Shown: piece by piece, positions 45,101 to 57,860 of the stretch | Position numbering within the stretch: position 1 is the first letter of the stretch | How the letters are laid out: the number at the start of each line of letters is the position of its first letter | Source of the DNA: Archilochus colubris | Lineage: Eukaryota > Chordata > Aves > Apodiformes > Trochilidae | DNA: 64,000 bases | Assembly: GCA_023079485.1 (NCBI GenBank) | Contig: CM041092.1 | Coordinates: 1,131,627-1,195,626 of the forward strand | Direction of reading: 5' to 3' | The notes under the pieces: generated by a model | What the model saw: the letters and a program-made list of their open reading frames with translations, nothing else | What the model was told of the DNA's origin: nothing | Database searches by the model: none | Program-made: the position numbers and the translations under genes

Positions 45101-48100
45101 TAGGGAAGGTAGGGACATGGGCTGGCAGGTGGGTCGGGAAGGCACAGGGGAGGTGGTGACAGCCAAGGGCTTCAGCCCAAACACAGGGGTTGGCTGGCTG
45201 AGTGGCAGAAACTCTTTTTAAAGCTGTTAAAAGCACCTGTTGGCCTTAAAAGCTTTGGTTTGATCTTGCTCAAATGCAAAACTTTGTCAGCACCATCTTT
45301 TCCCTTCCCTCCCTCCCTGAAGCTACAAGTGGCACTGGTGACCACACCACTCACCCTCCCTGTAACATGTGCAGGGTGCTGCTCTTCACAGGATACCTTC
45401 ATCTTTTTAATGCCAATATTCGGTCTTTTTTTCACCCTGGGGACCAGCCACAAGTGCTGAAGAAAGAACCCCAAGGCAGGCTGAGCTCTTCAGGACTAAC
45501 CATATCCATCAGTGTGGCCTCCAGCAGCTCGGGACCCATTCTGCAGTTAGAGAACATATTTTTAGCACATGGAAAAACAATGTCCTGAGCACATGATATG
45601 AAAAATACACAAAGCAATAGATCACTGTTATGTCCTTTATCATAATCAGGTTAGGATTTTTTCTTCTTTCACCCCCACTTGCTTCTATTTTGGAAGTGTC
45701 TCCAGGGAGCCAGGCTGGAAGAGCATCATGGCCATCAGAGCCATGGCAGAGGATGGGGAGCACCATGGCACTGGGGTGCAGGAGAGATGAAGGAGAAGGT
45801 GCTGCTGGCACCTTGTGAGAGCAGAGGAGCTGCTGCCCTGGGGGTGGCATGCAATGCCCTCTCTCCTCTTTTCATTGCTGCCACCTCCTCAGCCCAAATT
45901 CTTTTTTATTTCTTTAATTTTCTGGCACTTTCACTTCCTGTCAGTCTCAGCAAAAGCATCCAGAAGGACCCAAAGCAGCCCATTGGAGCTGACATCTCAG
46001 GTGGGCTTGGAAGAAAGGAGCAGCCTGCTTAGAGGAAGGGATAACTCAGCAGGGATTTAGGAGCAGAAGGAAAGTCTGTGCCCTCACAGGAGGACAAGGT
46101 CCAAGTTCTTCCTCAGCTCTGGGAGCTGAAGTGATGAGCACAGGGGTTCACCTACAGACATGGAGCCTAGAGCTGAGTTAGGGATGATGTTACAGTAGAA
46201 ACTAAGTGTGCACCCACAGAAAGCCTCAGTTCTGTTTTGTGATTCATTCCCATACCATGGGATAAATAATGAATTCCAAGTGTCCCTGCTCTGCTTTGTT
46301 CCTGGCTAACGAAGCTGGCATGTAAATCCTGCTCAGATCCCACCAGCAGGTTGGGAAATGGGAGGAGGAGCAGCAGAAGTCATCAGGAACCCAGAGAAGC
46401 TCACAAAGGATGAAATTCACATGAAAGAGAAGTATTCAGTCCTGGACAGAGAACTGGAACCAAGGATGCAGAATGCCCATTGACAGGATAACCCAGTGGG
46501 GCAGGAGTTGTTCTGGAGATCAGATCTGTCCAGAGATAGAGGAGGCTAAGATGAAACAGAGCAGTTTTGCTGCTTTGTAGGAAAGTCTTGGAAATCAGAG
46601 CTACTCAGCTGTGAATAATTTATGGGGGAAATATATCATTTTTTTTCATTTAAAATCTTACTCTCAACTTGAGAATATATTCCCTATGGGGTCCATCTGC
46701 ACTCCCAAGAAGCTGGACCTGCTCCTCCAGTACCAGTTTTCCAGCTGGTTAAGATAATTGTCTGGTACAGCTGAAGCAATGGGAATGGGAAGTGCCAATC
46801 ATACTTTAAATATTGATAATGTAGAAAAGCTCCTTAAGGTTTATCAGGCAAAGAAAACAAGCTGACTTACACCCAGCAGTTCCAGGAGGTGGAGGAAGAA
46901 AACAAAAAGCTGTTTTCTTTACTGCCTCCCCTGCAGAACACTGCTGGCTGAGAGTGAGGGAGAGGTTTCAAATCCAAATGTCTGTTCAGTGCTTCCCAAA
47001 TCCGTGCAAACTTTCCTTACACCCCCTGCATGGTTAAAACCTCCCCTTCCCTGTGCCCAATGCAGAGCTGGTGCTTTGGGCTGGAGATGCTCAGAGAGCT
47101 CAGCTGGAGGGGTCCCTGCCCCTGACCTCCCTGACAGCTCCCTAACAGGGGGAGGGTGGTACCAATAATGATCCCATCAGCAAATACTCCTTAATTCTGG
47201 GGGAGAAGCCTCCCAGGTGTTCCTGTGCCACATCAGAAGAGGGAACCATGTGGCATCCTCAGCACTCCTGCTCTCTGCACACTCCAGGTACTGCCTCTCA
47301 CATTGCCTGCTTTCCAACTGGAACCCCCTGACCATTTTTATACAGAAATAACACCCTGGGTTTGAATGAAACACATCCATGGGATAACCTGGGAGTGTGA
47401 AATTAACTACCTTAGGGAATAAAATAAATAAATGAAAACAAAATAAATAAAATAAAATACAGCATTGTTGGAAAATGGAGCCCAGCAGGTAACGAGACCA
47501 AAGATTTGTCATATCTTGGACAGAAAATGAAAATACATGTGTTAATTAAAAGCAGGCTCGAGGGAAAGTGTTATTAACTTGTGCTGTAATAAAAGCTACA
47601 TGGCAGACCCATGGAATGGCAGCAGGAGTGCCCTGCTCATTTGATCAAATGCCTGGGATTTGGGGCCTGGGGAGAGGTGGAGGAGCAGCTCCTGGTCACG
47701 GGAAGGGGGAAGATGTCCAACACCTCCTGGGGCCTCGGGACACTCCAGGTAGCTGGGAAATGGGCAAGACTTTGGCTCCAGCCCAGCACCACCCCTTCAG
47801 CAGAGCCCATTTCCCTCAGTGGATAACCCCCCAGCTCAGCCCAGGGACTTTCCCAGGGCTAAGGAAGCTGGGCCAGGGAGGAAAAGCACAATTTTATACT
47901 TTCTGCCCAAGATCAGTCAGTGGTGGCCATGGCACGGGTGGTGGGAGTCCCACTGCACCCACGGAGAGCATGAACTTGGAGTGCAGCAGAGCTGGCTGCC
48001 AGGTATTGATCTTCTGTCACTGGAGAGGGAAGGTCTGGGAGTGTTCAGAGCACTGTTCTATTTTTGATTTTCATTACAGGCCCACGCTGTGCAGGGATGC

Positions 48101-50097
48101 TGCCATCCCAGGGCTCAGCACCATGGATCTGGGGCTGGGAATTTCATTTCCAGCCTTGCTGCCCCATGGGGTTGAGGAGACAGCAGCTCCTCCTGCTCCC
48201 CAGCATCATTGCAGGGATTCATTCCTCCAAATGACTGAGAGGAGGGGGGTCAGGAAGACTCCAGCCTCCTGGAAAATGGGAGCTGCCATCGATTGAGCCT
48301 AATGCTTTGGGATGAAAGCCCTCAGAACCCTTTTGTCCTGCTCTTAACCCAGCTCAGCAGGATCGATGGCCCCAGCTCCAGCAGGGCAGATGGGGGTGCC
48401 AGGGGCAAGCAGCTGCTGGGCCACCACCCCAAGTCCCTGGCAAGAGGCATCTGGAAACCTTCCTGTGGAAACAGCAAAAGGCTCCTGAGAGCCCCCCTGC
48501 CCTGGATGTGCCATCAGCTGGCATTGTCCCCCCATCCCTCAGAGCCTGGGCTGGCTCCTCCTTGTCCTCACTGCTTGGAGCATCCAGGGATGCAGCCAAG
48601 GGTGCAGCAGGAAGGGGAAGGTGGTTCCCCCCTGACCCCCCATCAGGCATGGGGCACAGAACTCCTCCTGAGCATCACCCAGCAAATTCATTGTAAGGTG
48701 ACAGCTCTGTTGCTCCCACAGGACTCAGGACACTTATTTTTTCAGTAGCAAAGGGAGGCTGTCACCTCAGATATGGCTTTTAGTTTGTTGCCAACCCCTG
48801 GAGATTCAGCCCAGCTCTCCCAGTGCCTCATTATCCCCCAGCTCCAGAAATGAGGCAATTCTGGGAGGTCAGATTTATCTCATGTCACCCAGGCATTTCC
48901 TCTTTCTCACTCTAAGCCCTGGGCATTCTTTCAGTCCAGGTTTTTTGGGAATAGGGTTGTGCTTACAGCACTTACCTGCACCTCTGCCAACTGCTCAGTG
49001 CCTTTTTAGACCTTTGGGGTGTCAGGACTGAACCCCCTGTTCCAGTCACAGCCCCCCCAAAGCAGACATGCAGGCAGCAACCTCTCTGCCCCAGAAATCT
49101 CTATAAACCCGTGGGTGCCAGGGGGTCTTTAGGTCCATATGTCCCACTGCACACCTAAGTTCAGCTGATCCCACCCCAGTGACATGGAAATGCCCTCAGA
49201 ATCCTGGTTCCTGTTAACAGTGGGATGAACCCCTTGCCTTAACAGCAAATGTAAAGACACAGACTATGGCAGATCTGGTAAACTCTAGATAGATCCTGTC
49301 TAAAATAATGATTTTTTTTTCCTACACCCCCTTCCTGGGGAAGCAGGGTCATAATCTGTGTCAGCAGGAACTTGAGAATCAACGTTTGGTGTCTCAGTGC
49401 CCCAGAGAGCCATCCCCTTGATGCCCATGGCAGTCCCAGGGGATGCTCCCAAGTGTGGGGGACTCCTGATGGTTCCTGCCTTTGCTGCTCTGCCTTTGGC
49501 ACTTTTAATACTAATTAAGATCTCACAGATTCAAGGATCTGCAGATTTTAGCACTGTCTTTGCTGGTAACCTGACAAGGAGTGCCCAGAGCTAGCATTGC
49601 ATAAAAAGCTTTATTTTGGCTCTCCTTTATTAACTTTATATTGCTTTGAGGAGGCTGTGGGGTGACCAGAGGAACACCCTTCACTGTCCTCTGCCTGTGC
49701 AGGATAAATCCACCCTGAGCAGCAAATTCCAAGTTAAATCCAATGCAATGACCTGAACTGCTGGGTTGAAAAGTCCCCCTGGTACTTCTGCTGTTTTACA
49801 GGTGTCACTAAAATAAAGGATGGAAAATAAAGCAGGTAGATACACGTTTAAAACCCAACAAGCTACACTGCCCCAGGGCAGAGGCTGGAGCCACTGGGGA
49901 GGTGTCCTGATGTACACCCAGCTTGGTGTGCAAAGGAGTAATGGAAAAACCTGTCCTGTGCTCTGTCACTTGGAAATTGTCCCCTGCCCCCAGCAGGAAA
50001 CACAAAGTGAAGAGAACCAGAGAGAAAACCATCACAGCTGGCCCAGGGATGCCCACTGCATCCCCATCAGCCACTTCTCCCAGGACCTCTGGGAGTC
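42174..50097. other. Unique sequence downstream of Reprimo, no gene recognised
   Basis: About 8 kb of single-copy DNA. The part at 42640-42720 (CATTAGGCATGCTTCATTAA) is AT-rich and enhancer-like. Open frames reach 242 codons (47568-48296) but have no domain and rival frames on the other strand. Confidence 0.5.
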
Positions 50098-50165
50098 AGA
50101 ATCATTTTGGTTGTGAAGACCCTTAAGGTGATGGAGTCCAAGCCCTGAGCCCCCCAGGACCTTCC
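50098..50165 (-). mobile_element. CR1 3'-end relic
   Basis: AGAATCATTTTGGTTGTGAA followed by GACCCTTAAGGTGATGGAGT and CCAAGCC is a decayed reverse-complement CR1 3' end (consensus about AATCATTTTGGTTGGAAAAG, ACC, TTAAGATCATCGAGTCCAAC). Only about 65 bases are recognisable. Confidence 0.7.
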
Positions 50166-53100
50166 AACTCTGCCCCATCCATGGCATGGCCTGAGCAGAA
50201 AGCCCTCTGAAGGCAAAGCAGGGGCAGGTTGGGGGGACCAGGGACCTTTTGCTTTCAAAGTGAAGAGCAGGGGGCTTGCTAATAACAGAGTATGGTCAAG
50301 GGAAAAGAACCAGGACATATTTTGTTAGCTCTCAGCTGAAGTTCTGAACAACTCCCAGGACTCACCAAGAAGCTCCTGCTGGGGTTTGGTGAAGCTGATG
50401 GGTTGGGGAGGATGCAGCTATGGGGTGGTACCTCCTGCAGGCAGTCTCCAAAACCACATCCACAGGGCTGGGTTGTGAGGAAAGCAAAAGCTTGAAATCA
50501 GCTCCTGACCACCTCCTCTACACTCCAAGGGAATGTGCTGGATGAGAGGACAGCCAGCCCTGCTCAGGGACAATGAGGGTTCAAACACTGTTTATGTTTC
50601 CCTTCACCCTCCAAATCCTGAGGCAGAGGAACAGGGAAAATTAATTTCAGGTGGGTCTTGGTTCTGCCACTGCCACTCCCATGGGGTGTTTCCTCCTGAT
50701 TCTCTATCCCAGGAGGGGCAGGGAGAGGAGCAGGGAGCACACCAGACTCTGCTGGGAGCCAGGTACAGGCCCCTTCCAAAGGGGTTGGTGCTGGGACAGG
50801 AGGACAAGATGGAATTTAGGTGGTTAAAGATTAAATGAAACTGAAATTTGTAGCTTTGAGAGTTATAAAAGAAATAAATATTAAAAATACCCAAACAACC
50901 CACGTTTCTTTGGAGAACAAGAGTTGGGTTTGATGTGCAGCAGAGGACTGGGCTCTGCATCCTCTTCCCAGGTGGAGCTGCTGTGATTAATTCCCAACGT
51001 CAGGGATGAACTGGCACAGCAAATTAAATTCCCTGTTCCCTCAGCAGCCCCACCAATCCTGCTTCCATCACAGCTGTCTTTAAAATGGGCTCAGATAAAT
51101 GGCTTGGAGCACTGGGAACACCTTCCCACCCCTCCCCAAACCTCTCAGGGCTGTGGCCATCACACCCTGGGCTTGGCTTCCATGCCAGCAACACTGCCAC
51201 TTGCAGGGTGTCCCCTCAGAGATGGGCAGGGCTGGAGTGGGACATGGCTGGTAAGTGGTCCAGCCACCAGCAGCTGCACCAAATACAGTGAAATTAGGGA
51301 ACAGAACAATGAAAACCTACGGGGTGTCCAAATCTTTGATGCTAAAGATGTAAACTTTCCAAAAGAGGAAGGCACTCTGTAAGGAAATCAATTTAGAAAA
51401 GGGATTCAGGGGAAAAAATAGGGATTTTTTTCCTCTTGACTTGCAGAACTTGCTACAGAGAACATTTCCACCCACTGCAGACTGAGTTTTATGCAGCCCT
51501 GTGCATAAAAATGCATCCCCATAACCTGGGTGGGCAAAGGGAAGGACAAAGGGTCTGAGTTTTGCTCAACTGTTCTTGTGTTTCTCTGCTGCCCCAGCCT
51601 TTGCCTGCTGCAGCTCAGCAGAACTTCTGGTGGCCATGGGGTGGTTCTGGGGACATCCCCTTGTCTCCTGAGCCCTCTGATTCCATTCAGAAATGTTTAC
51701 AGGTCTGAAGAGTTCCACTTAATTCCAGGTAAAGATGCATTAAGTTAAAGTTTAGCTGTTTGTGAATATTTACTTCAATTACTTGGGCTCATCAGCTGCA
51801 CTCCACTTGTACTCCTCCAGATTCCCTTCCTTTCCCTTGACCCAAAGAACAATTCTGGGAGCAAAGAGACAACAACCTATGGAGACCTTGCACTGACAAT
51901 GGTTGCATTACTTATTGTCTTTCCTGTGCTTCAAACACCTGATGAGTGCTAAATAATAATCATTCTCTATGTCTCAATATTAATCCAGCATGAATATTTA
52001 TCCTAGGCAGGGAAAAAACCTATTTTCCAGGTACATTCTGGGAAGAAGTGGATCCTGGTGGTACTGAGCTGTGGTGCTGAGCAGTTTCAGGGATCTGGTT
52101 GCAGCCAGCAGCAAACCAGGCTGGCTCAGCTACAGTCCAGAGGAACAGCCAATGCTGCTCTCAACTATTTGTCACCTGGAATAATGAGCAATTAGAAGGG
52201 GATTAGGTTATCCTGCCCAGCCCCTGAGCAGCACTCCCTGGGACTGCACATCTGAACAGAACAGAAAATGGAAGCAGAAAGGATCTCTGAACCACCTGCA
52301 GCTGGTCTGAAAGAAGTGCAGGGATGTGCATCACTTGGCAACACCTTTTGGAGTGGGATAATGGGGGAAACTGAAATAGAAATATTTAAAAAGAAGGCAA
52401 AAGCCAGAGTGAGCAGAAGAAAGCCTAAAACATCAGTGCCATCACCCTGTCCCCTTCTTGGTGTGGGATATCCCCCAGGGAGCAGCTTCCTCCCTTCCTT
52501 ACATCCCACACAAGGGATAAAATCTCCTTTCCCCCACCCATCCCCACCTGGAGCCTCGGGTGCTGCTCCCCAGGATCCAGCAGCTCCTGAGGGCTGCTTG
52601 GAAGCTCCCCTATGTCTAGAGAGGGAATGTTTCCAGGAGCCCAAAGCCTGGGTAAATCGTGGCAACTGCTGTTATTAACAACAGCAAATGGACTGGGAAC
52701 TCCTGCAAACTCCTTCAGCTTTCTGCTGGAGGCCAGCAGGCACCAGGCATCATCCAGGGGAATTTTTTCCATTGTTTTTTGTGGGCTAAATGCTATGAAA
52801 ACAGCAGGGACAAAGTAGAGCTGCTGCAGCTCCCTCTGGACACAACCCCCCAGGCCTGGGACAAGCAGTGCAGCTTCAGAACTGCAGCTGAGTGGAAGCA
52901 GACACCTTCCTGGGGTCATTTCCCTCCGGCTGACCCTTTCTGCTCAGGGCATCATCGGGTTGAGAGCTTCAGAACTCAACTGAGCATCAATAGAACTCCC
53001 TTTCTCCTGTGCTGTAACCTTCCTGCTGCATTCCATCCCCCAGATCCCAGCCTCCTGGGGGAGCCAGGGCAGCTCAGAGCCTCAGGACCAGCAGGTTCCC

Positions 53101-53927
53101 AGCAGGTTCCCAGTAGGTTCCACCCTCTCTTTGGTGCATCTCCAGGTTTTTGGCAGCAGGGAGGCCCCTTCCTTGCCCACTGCTCCAGCTTTTCCTAAGG
53201 CTGATGAAAACAGAGCTTCCTACGGGCCCGTCCATGTTTCTAAAACCATCCCCGAGTCTGGCTGCAGGGAGGGGAGGGTGGTTTTGCCTAATTAAAATCA
53301 TTAATGTGAGGGAACAGATGGGAAGTGGTTGGGGGGCAGAGCTGGAGGCTGCAGCGGACACGCAGCATCTGGGTTGGGTTCCGAGTGTTCTGCTCCCTCC
53401 TGGGGGCTCTGCCGGGAAAGTTGGGAGCTTGAGGTAGTCAGAGAGCAGGGAGCTGGGGAAATGTGTCCTTAACCTCCCTGGGGCTTTGGAAGCCACCATC
53501 CTACCACCCCAGGTAGTGCTGCCCTTCCTGGTGTGTGCTGGAGGAGTTGCTGCCACTGCCAGGAAAGCCCCAGAGCCAGAGGATCCATCCCAGCTGTGAT
53601 GTATCCGTGTTTTGTTGGGCTCTGGCATCTTTGTAAGAACGAATAAATTGGCTGTTTCTGACCACTACAGCACCTTCTCTTCCAGCTGCAGCACAGCTCT
53701 TGTCTGCCCCAAGGAATGGGGCTCCTTCAGTCCTGCTGCACTTGGGTTTCTGCCCCTTCCTGCTTGGAGAGTTTGGAATCATCAGAAACCACGTCCAGAG
53801 CAGAGCTGGAGAGCTCAGCTGCTGCCTGGGCTTTTAACTGCTCAGGGGAGTCAAGCAGCATCTTGGTGGCAGTGAGCACCTTGCACCCTGGCACCAAACA
53901 TGTGCATCAGCACATCCCTGGGGGTGA
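50166..53927. other. Unique sequence, no gene recognised
   Basis: Single-copy DNA. The part at 51725-52020 is AT-rich with ACTTCAATTACTTGGGC and GCTAAATAATAATCATTC and is a weak conserved-element candidate. Confidence 0.5.
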
Positions 53928-54378
53928 TGGGATCATCTCTGAGGGGTGATGGGATCATCTGTGGAGGTGATGGGATCATCTCTGGGAAGTGATGGGATCA
54001 TCTCTGGGAGGTGATGGGATCATCTGTGGAAGGTGGTGGGATCATCTCTGGGGGGTGGTGGGATCATCTCTGGGGGGTGATGGGATCATCTCTGAGGGTT
54101 GATGGGATCATCTCTGGAGGTGATGGGATCATCTGTGGAAGGTGGTGGGATCATCTCTGGGGGGTGATGGGATCATCTCTGGGAGGTGATGGGATCATCT
54201 GTGGAAGGTGGTGGGATCATCTCTGGGAGGTGATGGGATCATCTCTGAGGGTTGATGGGATCATCTCTGGAGGTGATGGGTTTGGGTGTGGGTTTTGGGG
54301 TGTGGGTTTTGGGGGTGTGGGTTTTGAGGGTGATGGGATCATCTCTGGGAGGTGATGGGATCATCTCTGGATCTCACC
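53928..54378 (+). repeat. Minisatellite GGTGATGGGATCATCTCTGG, period about 24
   Basis: About 17 units of 22-26 bases share TGATGGGATCATCTCTGGGG or the variant GTGGTGGGATCATCTCTGGG. They are interrupted at about 54280-54325 by a GTGTGGGTTTTGGG sub-repeat. Higher-order order is visible: a block with GTGGAAGGTGGTGGGATC recurs at about 54025, 54135 and 54200. Open frames here encode GDGIISG-type repeats and are not genes. Confidence 0.95.
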
Positions 54379-56179
54379 TCTGCTTCCTAGCAGGACAGAG
54401 AAGATGTGGAGCTCCCAAAGCTTGGTGCAGGGCAATAATCACCAATAATAAAGAAGAGGGGCAGTGGCAAACCCAGCCCTGTGACCATGCTTCTCCACCC
54501 AGCGCCAAGAAGGAGCACTTTCTGTTTGCTGCCATCCCTGCAGTTTATCCCCACCCCAGGGCAAAGTCCCCTCCTCCTTGGTGGGGGGCTTCCTTCCAGC
54601 TCTTTAAACCATCATCACACTATTTAAACCATCATCACATTCACTTGTTTTTTTTTTAAAAGATTGGAATAAGGGCAGGACCCTTCTTGGGAAATGGAGC
54701 TTAATGCTGAGAGGAGCCAGAGCCAGGCAAGGCCCTGTCAGGGATTTTTCTCCTGCTTCTGAAGATGCACATTACCTTGCTGGGGCTACTGTGTGAACCC
54801 ACTTAAAAGAGAAAATAAAGGACAGCAGAGAGGTTTGAGGCAGGCTGGAGGCTTTAGTCATATCTCATTTTAAACTGAAAAAATAACCCACTATTGTGCA
54901 GGCTTTAGAAAAGGATTAGAAAAATGTCCAGGTTATAAAAGAGAAAATAAAAGAGGGGAGATCTTATGTCAGAGAAAAAATGAGCAGTACAAACCTCCAC
55001 TATTGTCCAGTTCTCTGAGGGAGAGCAGTGGCCAATCTGTGCTCTCTGCAGCTTTTTGCTGAACACAATGCCATTTCCCAGGCACCTTCCTGCCTGATAA
55101 CCCTGGGTGAAATTCTTGTTTCAGAAGAAAATAGTGTGGTCAGAAAGCTCTGCGTAAGAAAGGCTGATGTGAAGTGCTGAGCTGAGTGGAGATGCTATCT
55201 GTGCTGCTGGCAGAGCTACACTGAGCTACAGCCTCCAGCACAAATTAAAAACCAGAAGCTCATTATTTTTTTTTTTAAATTAAGGATGGATAGGAATAAC
55301 ACACGTCCAATAAAAGACCCAAGCAACCTGCAGCCTACCTGAAACTCTTGTTTAGAGCTTTGTGCCACAATTAATTTAAACTGTTCAGTTTCAGAAAACT
55401 GCTTCTCCAGAAATTAGACTTGTTTTTCAATAAAGTCCAATCAGTATTTGCTGGGATACCTTTGATTTGGGAAAGTGTTTCAAGCACTAAATATTCTTCA
55501 GAGTTCCCTACTTTAAAACAGATTAAAAGAAGTCAGTTAGTTAAAAGGTTACTTCAGCAGACTCTGAGGACACACTCAGCTCCTGGCTTTCCATCAGGAC
55601 CCATGCTTATAAATTTAGCTGCCTGCCTTTTTAGAAATGAAAACCAATGACTCTAATGAACTTCAGAAGGATGGCAGAGGCTCTGGGATAAACTGGCAGA
55701 AAATGATGAGGACATTGGTGACAACCCACAAGGACTGGCAGCATCTCTGTCCTGTCACCAGCCTGTCCTCCAACAGCCACACACAGGAGAACACGGAACA
55801 CCAGCTGGGGGGACCAGCAGAGTGGTTTCCTTGGCAATTGAAACTACACAAAAAAGGCTTTTCTTTCCTTCTGTCCACCCAATACAAGCAAAGATTGAAG
55901 CCTATCATCTGATCCATAAGGATTAGTTCAGCTGACATGGTTAATTTCAGATGGCAGGGATGTGCCCAGAGGAAGGACGTGGGCACACGCATCCCTCTGA
56001 ACATCTCAGCAGCCCAAGGTTCCCCTGCCCACACCTCTGCCTCTGGTTTCATGGCCTTGGAAGAGGGAAAGCCCAAACACTCAAGGGAAGAATTGGGTAG
56101 ACCCAAACTGATCAAAACTAAGGAGGTTTTTATTTGAAAGCTGAGCTTCCCCAGTGCCCACCACCAAGCTGGATAGCAC
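54379..56179. other. Unique sequence, no gene recognised
   Basis: Mostly AT-rich single-copy DNA with no repeat family or exon that I could identify. Confidence 0.5.
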
Positions 56180-56345
56180 ACAGAATCACCTTGGCTGGAG
56201 AAGCCCTTCAAGATCATCAGTTCCAACCATAACCCCACACTGACAGGACCTTAACTAAGCCACAGCACTAAGCACTATGTCCATATGACTCCTAAATACC
56301 TCCAGAGATGGTGACTGCACCACAGCCCTGGAAACACCTCCAGAG
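56180..56345 (-). mobile_element. CR1 3'-end fragment, old
   Basis: On the + strand ACAGAATCACCTTGGCTGGA leads into AGCCCTTCAAGATCATCAGT, then CCAACC and later AACTAAGCCACAGCACTAAG and ACCTCCAGAGATGGTGACTG. This is the reverse complement of a common old avian CR1 3' UTR. About 165 bases remain. Confidence 0.88.
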
Positions 56346-57719
56346 GACGAGCAGCCCAAGCGTGGCTGGGAACTGGGAACTGGGAACAGGAATCCTTTGC
56401 CTTGGCTCTTGCTGTAGGGAGAGAGGGTTTTGCTTGCTTGCATTTTGATTTCTCAGCACTAAACTCCCAGCCTGGTGTCCCAGACCCCACTGCAGTTGCT
56501 CAGAACCAGAGCAACCTGTGCTGAAGAAGAACAAATGGAGCATTTTATCTGAAGGCACCAAAACCTTCTCCTGGCCCCAACACCTGGGAATTCCCCATTC
56601 CTGGAGGGAAGAGTCAGAGCAGCTCCCAGCCCAAGCAGAAATGTGCATTGGCAGGTGCAAACACTGGACTGGGGTTTAGTAAAGATGATTATTTCTTAAA
56701 AAATAAGTTGTAAAGCCCAGAATTTTGCCTTTTAAAGAACATCAATGCCCTGGAATCGATCCCTCTTCTGTATTGCTTTTACCTTCCTTTGCTACAAATC
56801 AAAGAGGGGAAAAAAGGTAATGAATAAAGATGAATTCATAAAATTAAAGGAGGAGAGGGAAGGTTTCCAATGGGGGAAGCAGGGTGGGTGAAGACCAGGC
56901 AGGGTGAGCTCATCAGCATGAGAAATGCCTTGTCCTGCTGACGTGGGGAAGATGGATGAGGTCTGGTTTGCTTCCAGCCTCCATCATTTTGAAAGTAAAA
57001 CCAAAGTCTGTTGCTACTGCTGATTTTCTGAAGAGTGCATCAGCTTCCAGCCATGCTACCTGGTGACTTGAAATGAGCTGACTTCTTCATGAAAGGAAAA
57101 CCCCAAGGCAGCCTGGGTTTGGCTGACAGCTGTGGGATGGATCACCTTGTGGTGCAGAGGCTGGAGGTGGCTGTGGAGCTCACCCAAACCCTCCACATCC
57201 CTTCCCCAGGAGGAGATGGATTTGCTGCTGCCTCTGCAGTGTCTCCTGGGGGCACCAGGGGGGTGTGAGGACAAGAAAAGGATTGGGGGCTAGGAATGAA
57301 ACAACCTGTGCCTGCAGAGAGCAGGCTGGAAGGAGCAGCACACCCAGGGAACTCTTCATTTCTGGGTGATGGGGATGGTTCATCAAGTCTCTCAGTGGCT
57401 TGAGCTGGAAGGCAAGGCAAAAGCTCCTGAATGGACTTGCAAAAATATGAATGCCTGAAAGCTGGTTTTATGGAAAACAGAGAAACAGAGCCAAACCAAG
57501 CAGCTCTGCCTTCCCTCTGCCCTGTGCCACACACCGCTCCTGTTTCTCCTACAGCAAGGTTATGGCCAAGCACACACATAAGATACCAGCAATGAGTCCC
57601 ATTTCCAGTCCTTCTCCTGACCATTAGTTACAAAATAATGAGGGATTTATTCTAAATGCCTGGCCCAGGCCCTGAGGGCTGGATGGAGCAGGGAGCCTGG
57701 GGCAGCATCTCCTGTAGCT

Positions 57720-57860
57720 CACTACAGCTGATTAGTTCCCTAAGTCCTGCAATTATTAACATTATTGAAATTTTGCTGGCTAATAGCTGCACAGCTATTG
57801 ATTTTTAATTGCTTTGTTTGTGCCTTGAGTTGATTAATACCAATCCTGAAAGGCCAGCAC
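57720..57860. other. Candidate conserved non-coding element
   Basis: CTGATTAGTTCC, TGCAATTATTAACATTATTG and ATTGATTTTTAATTGCTTTG lie close together in otherwise unremarkable DNA. Dense TAAT cores suggest an enhancer; composition only. Confidence 0.27.

Noticed and set aside
47568..48296. A 242-codon + strand frame
   Set aside because: It has no domain, no supporting promoter or splice pattern, and ordinary non-coding composition; a frame of this length occurs by chance in moderately GC-rich DNA.
54011..54659. A GDGIISG-repeat protein
   Set aside because: It is the translation of the 24-bp minisatellite at 53.9-54.4 kb.
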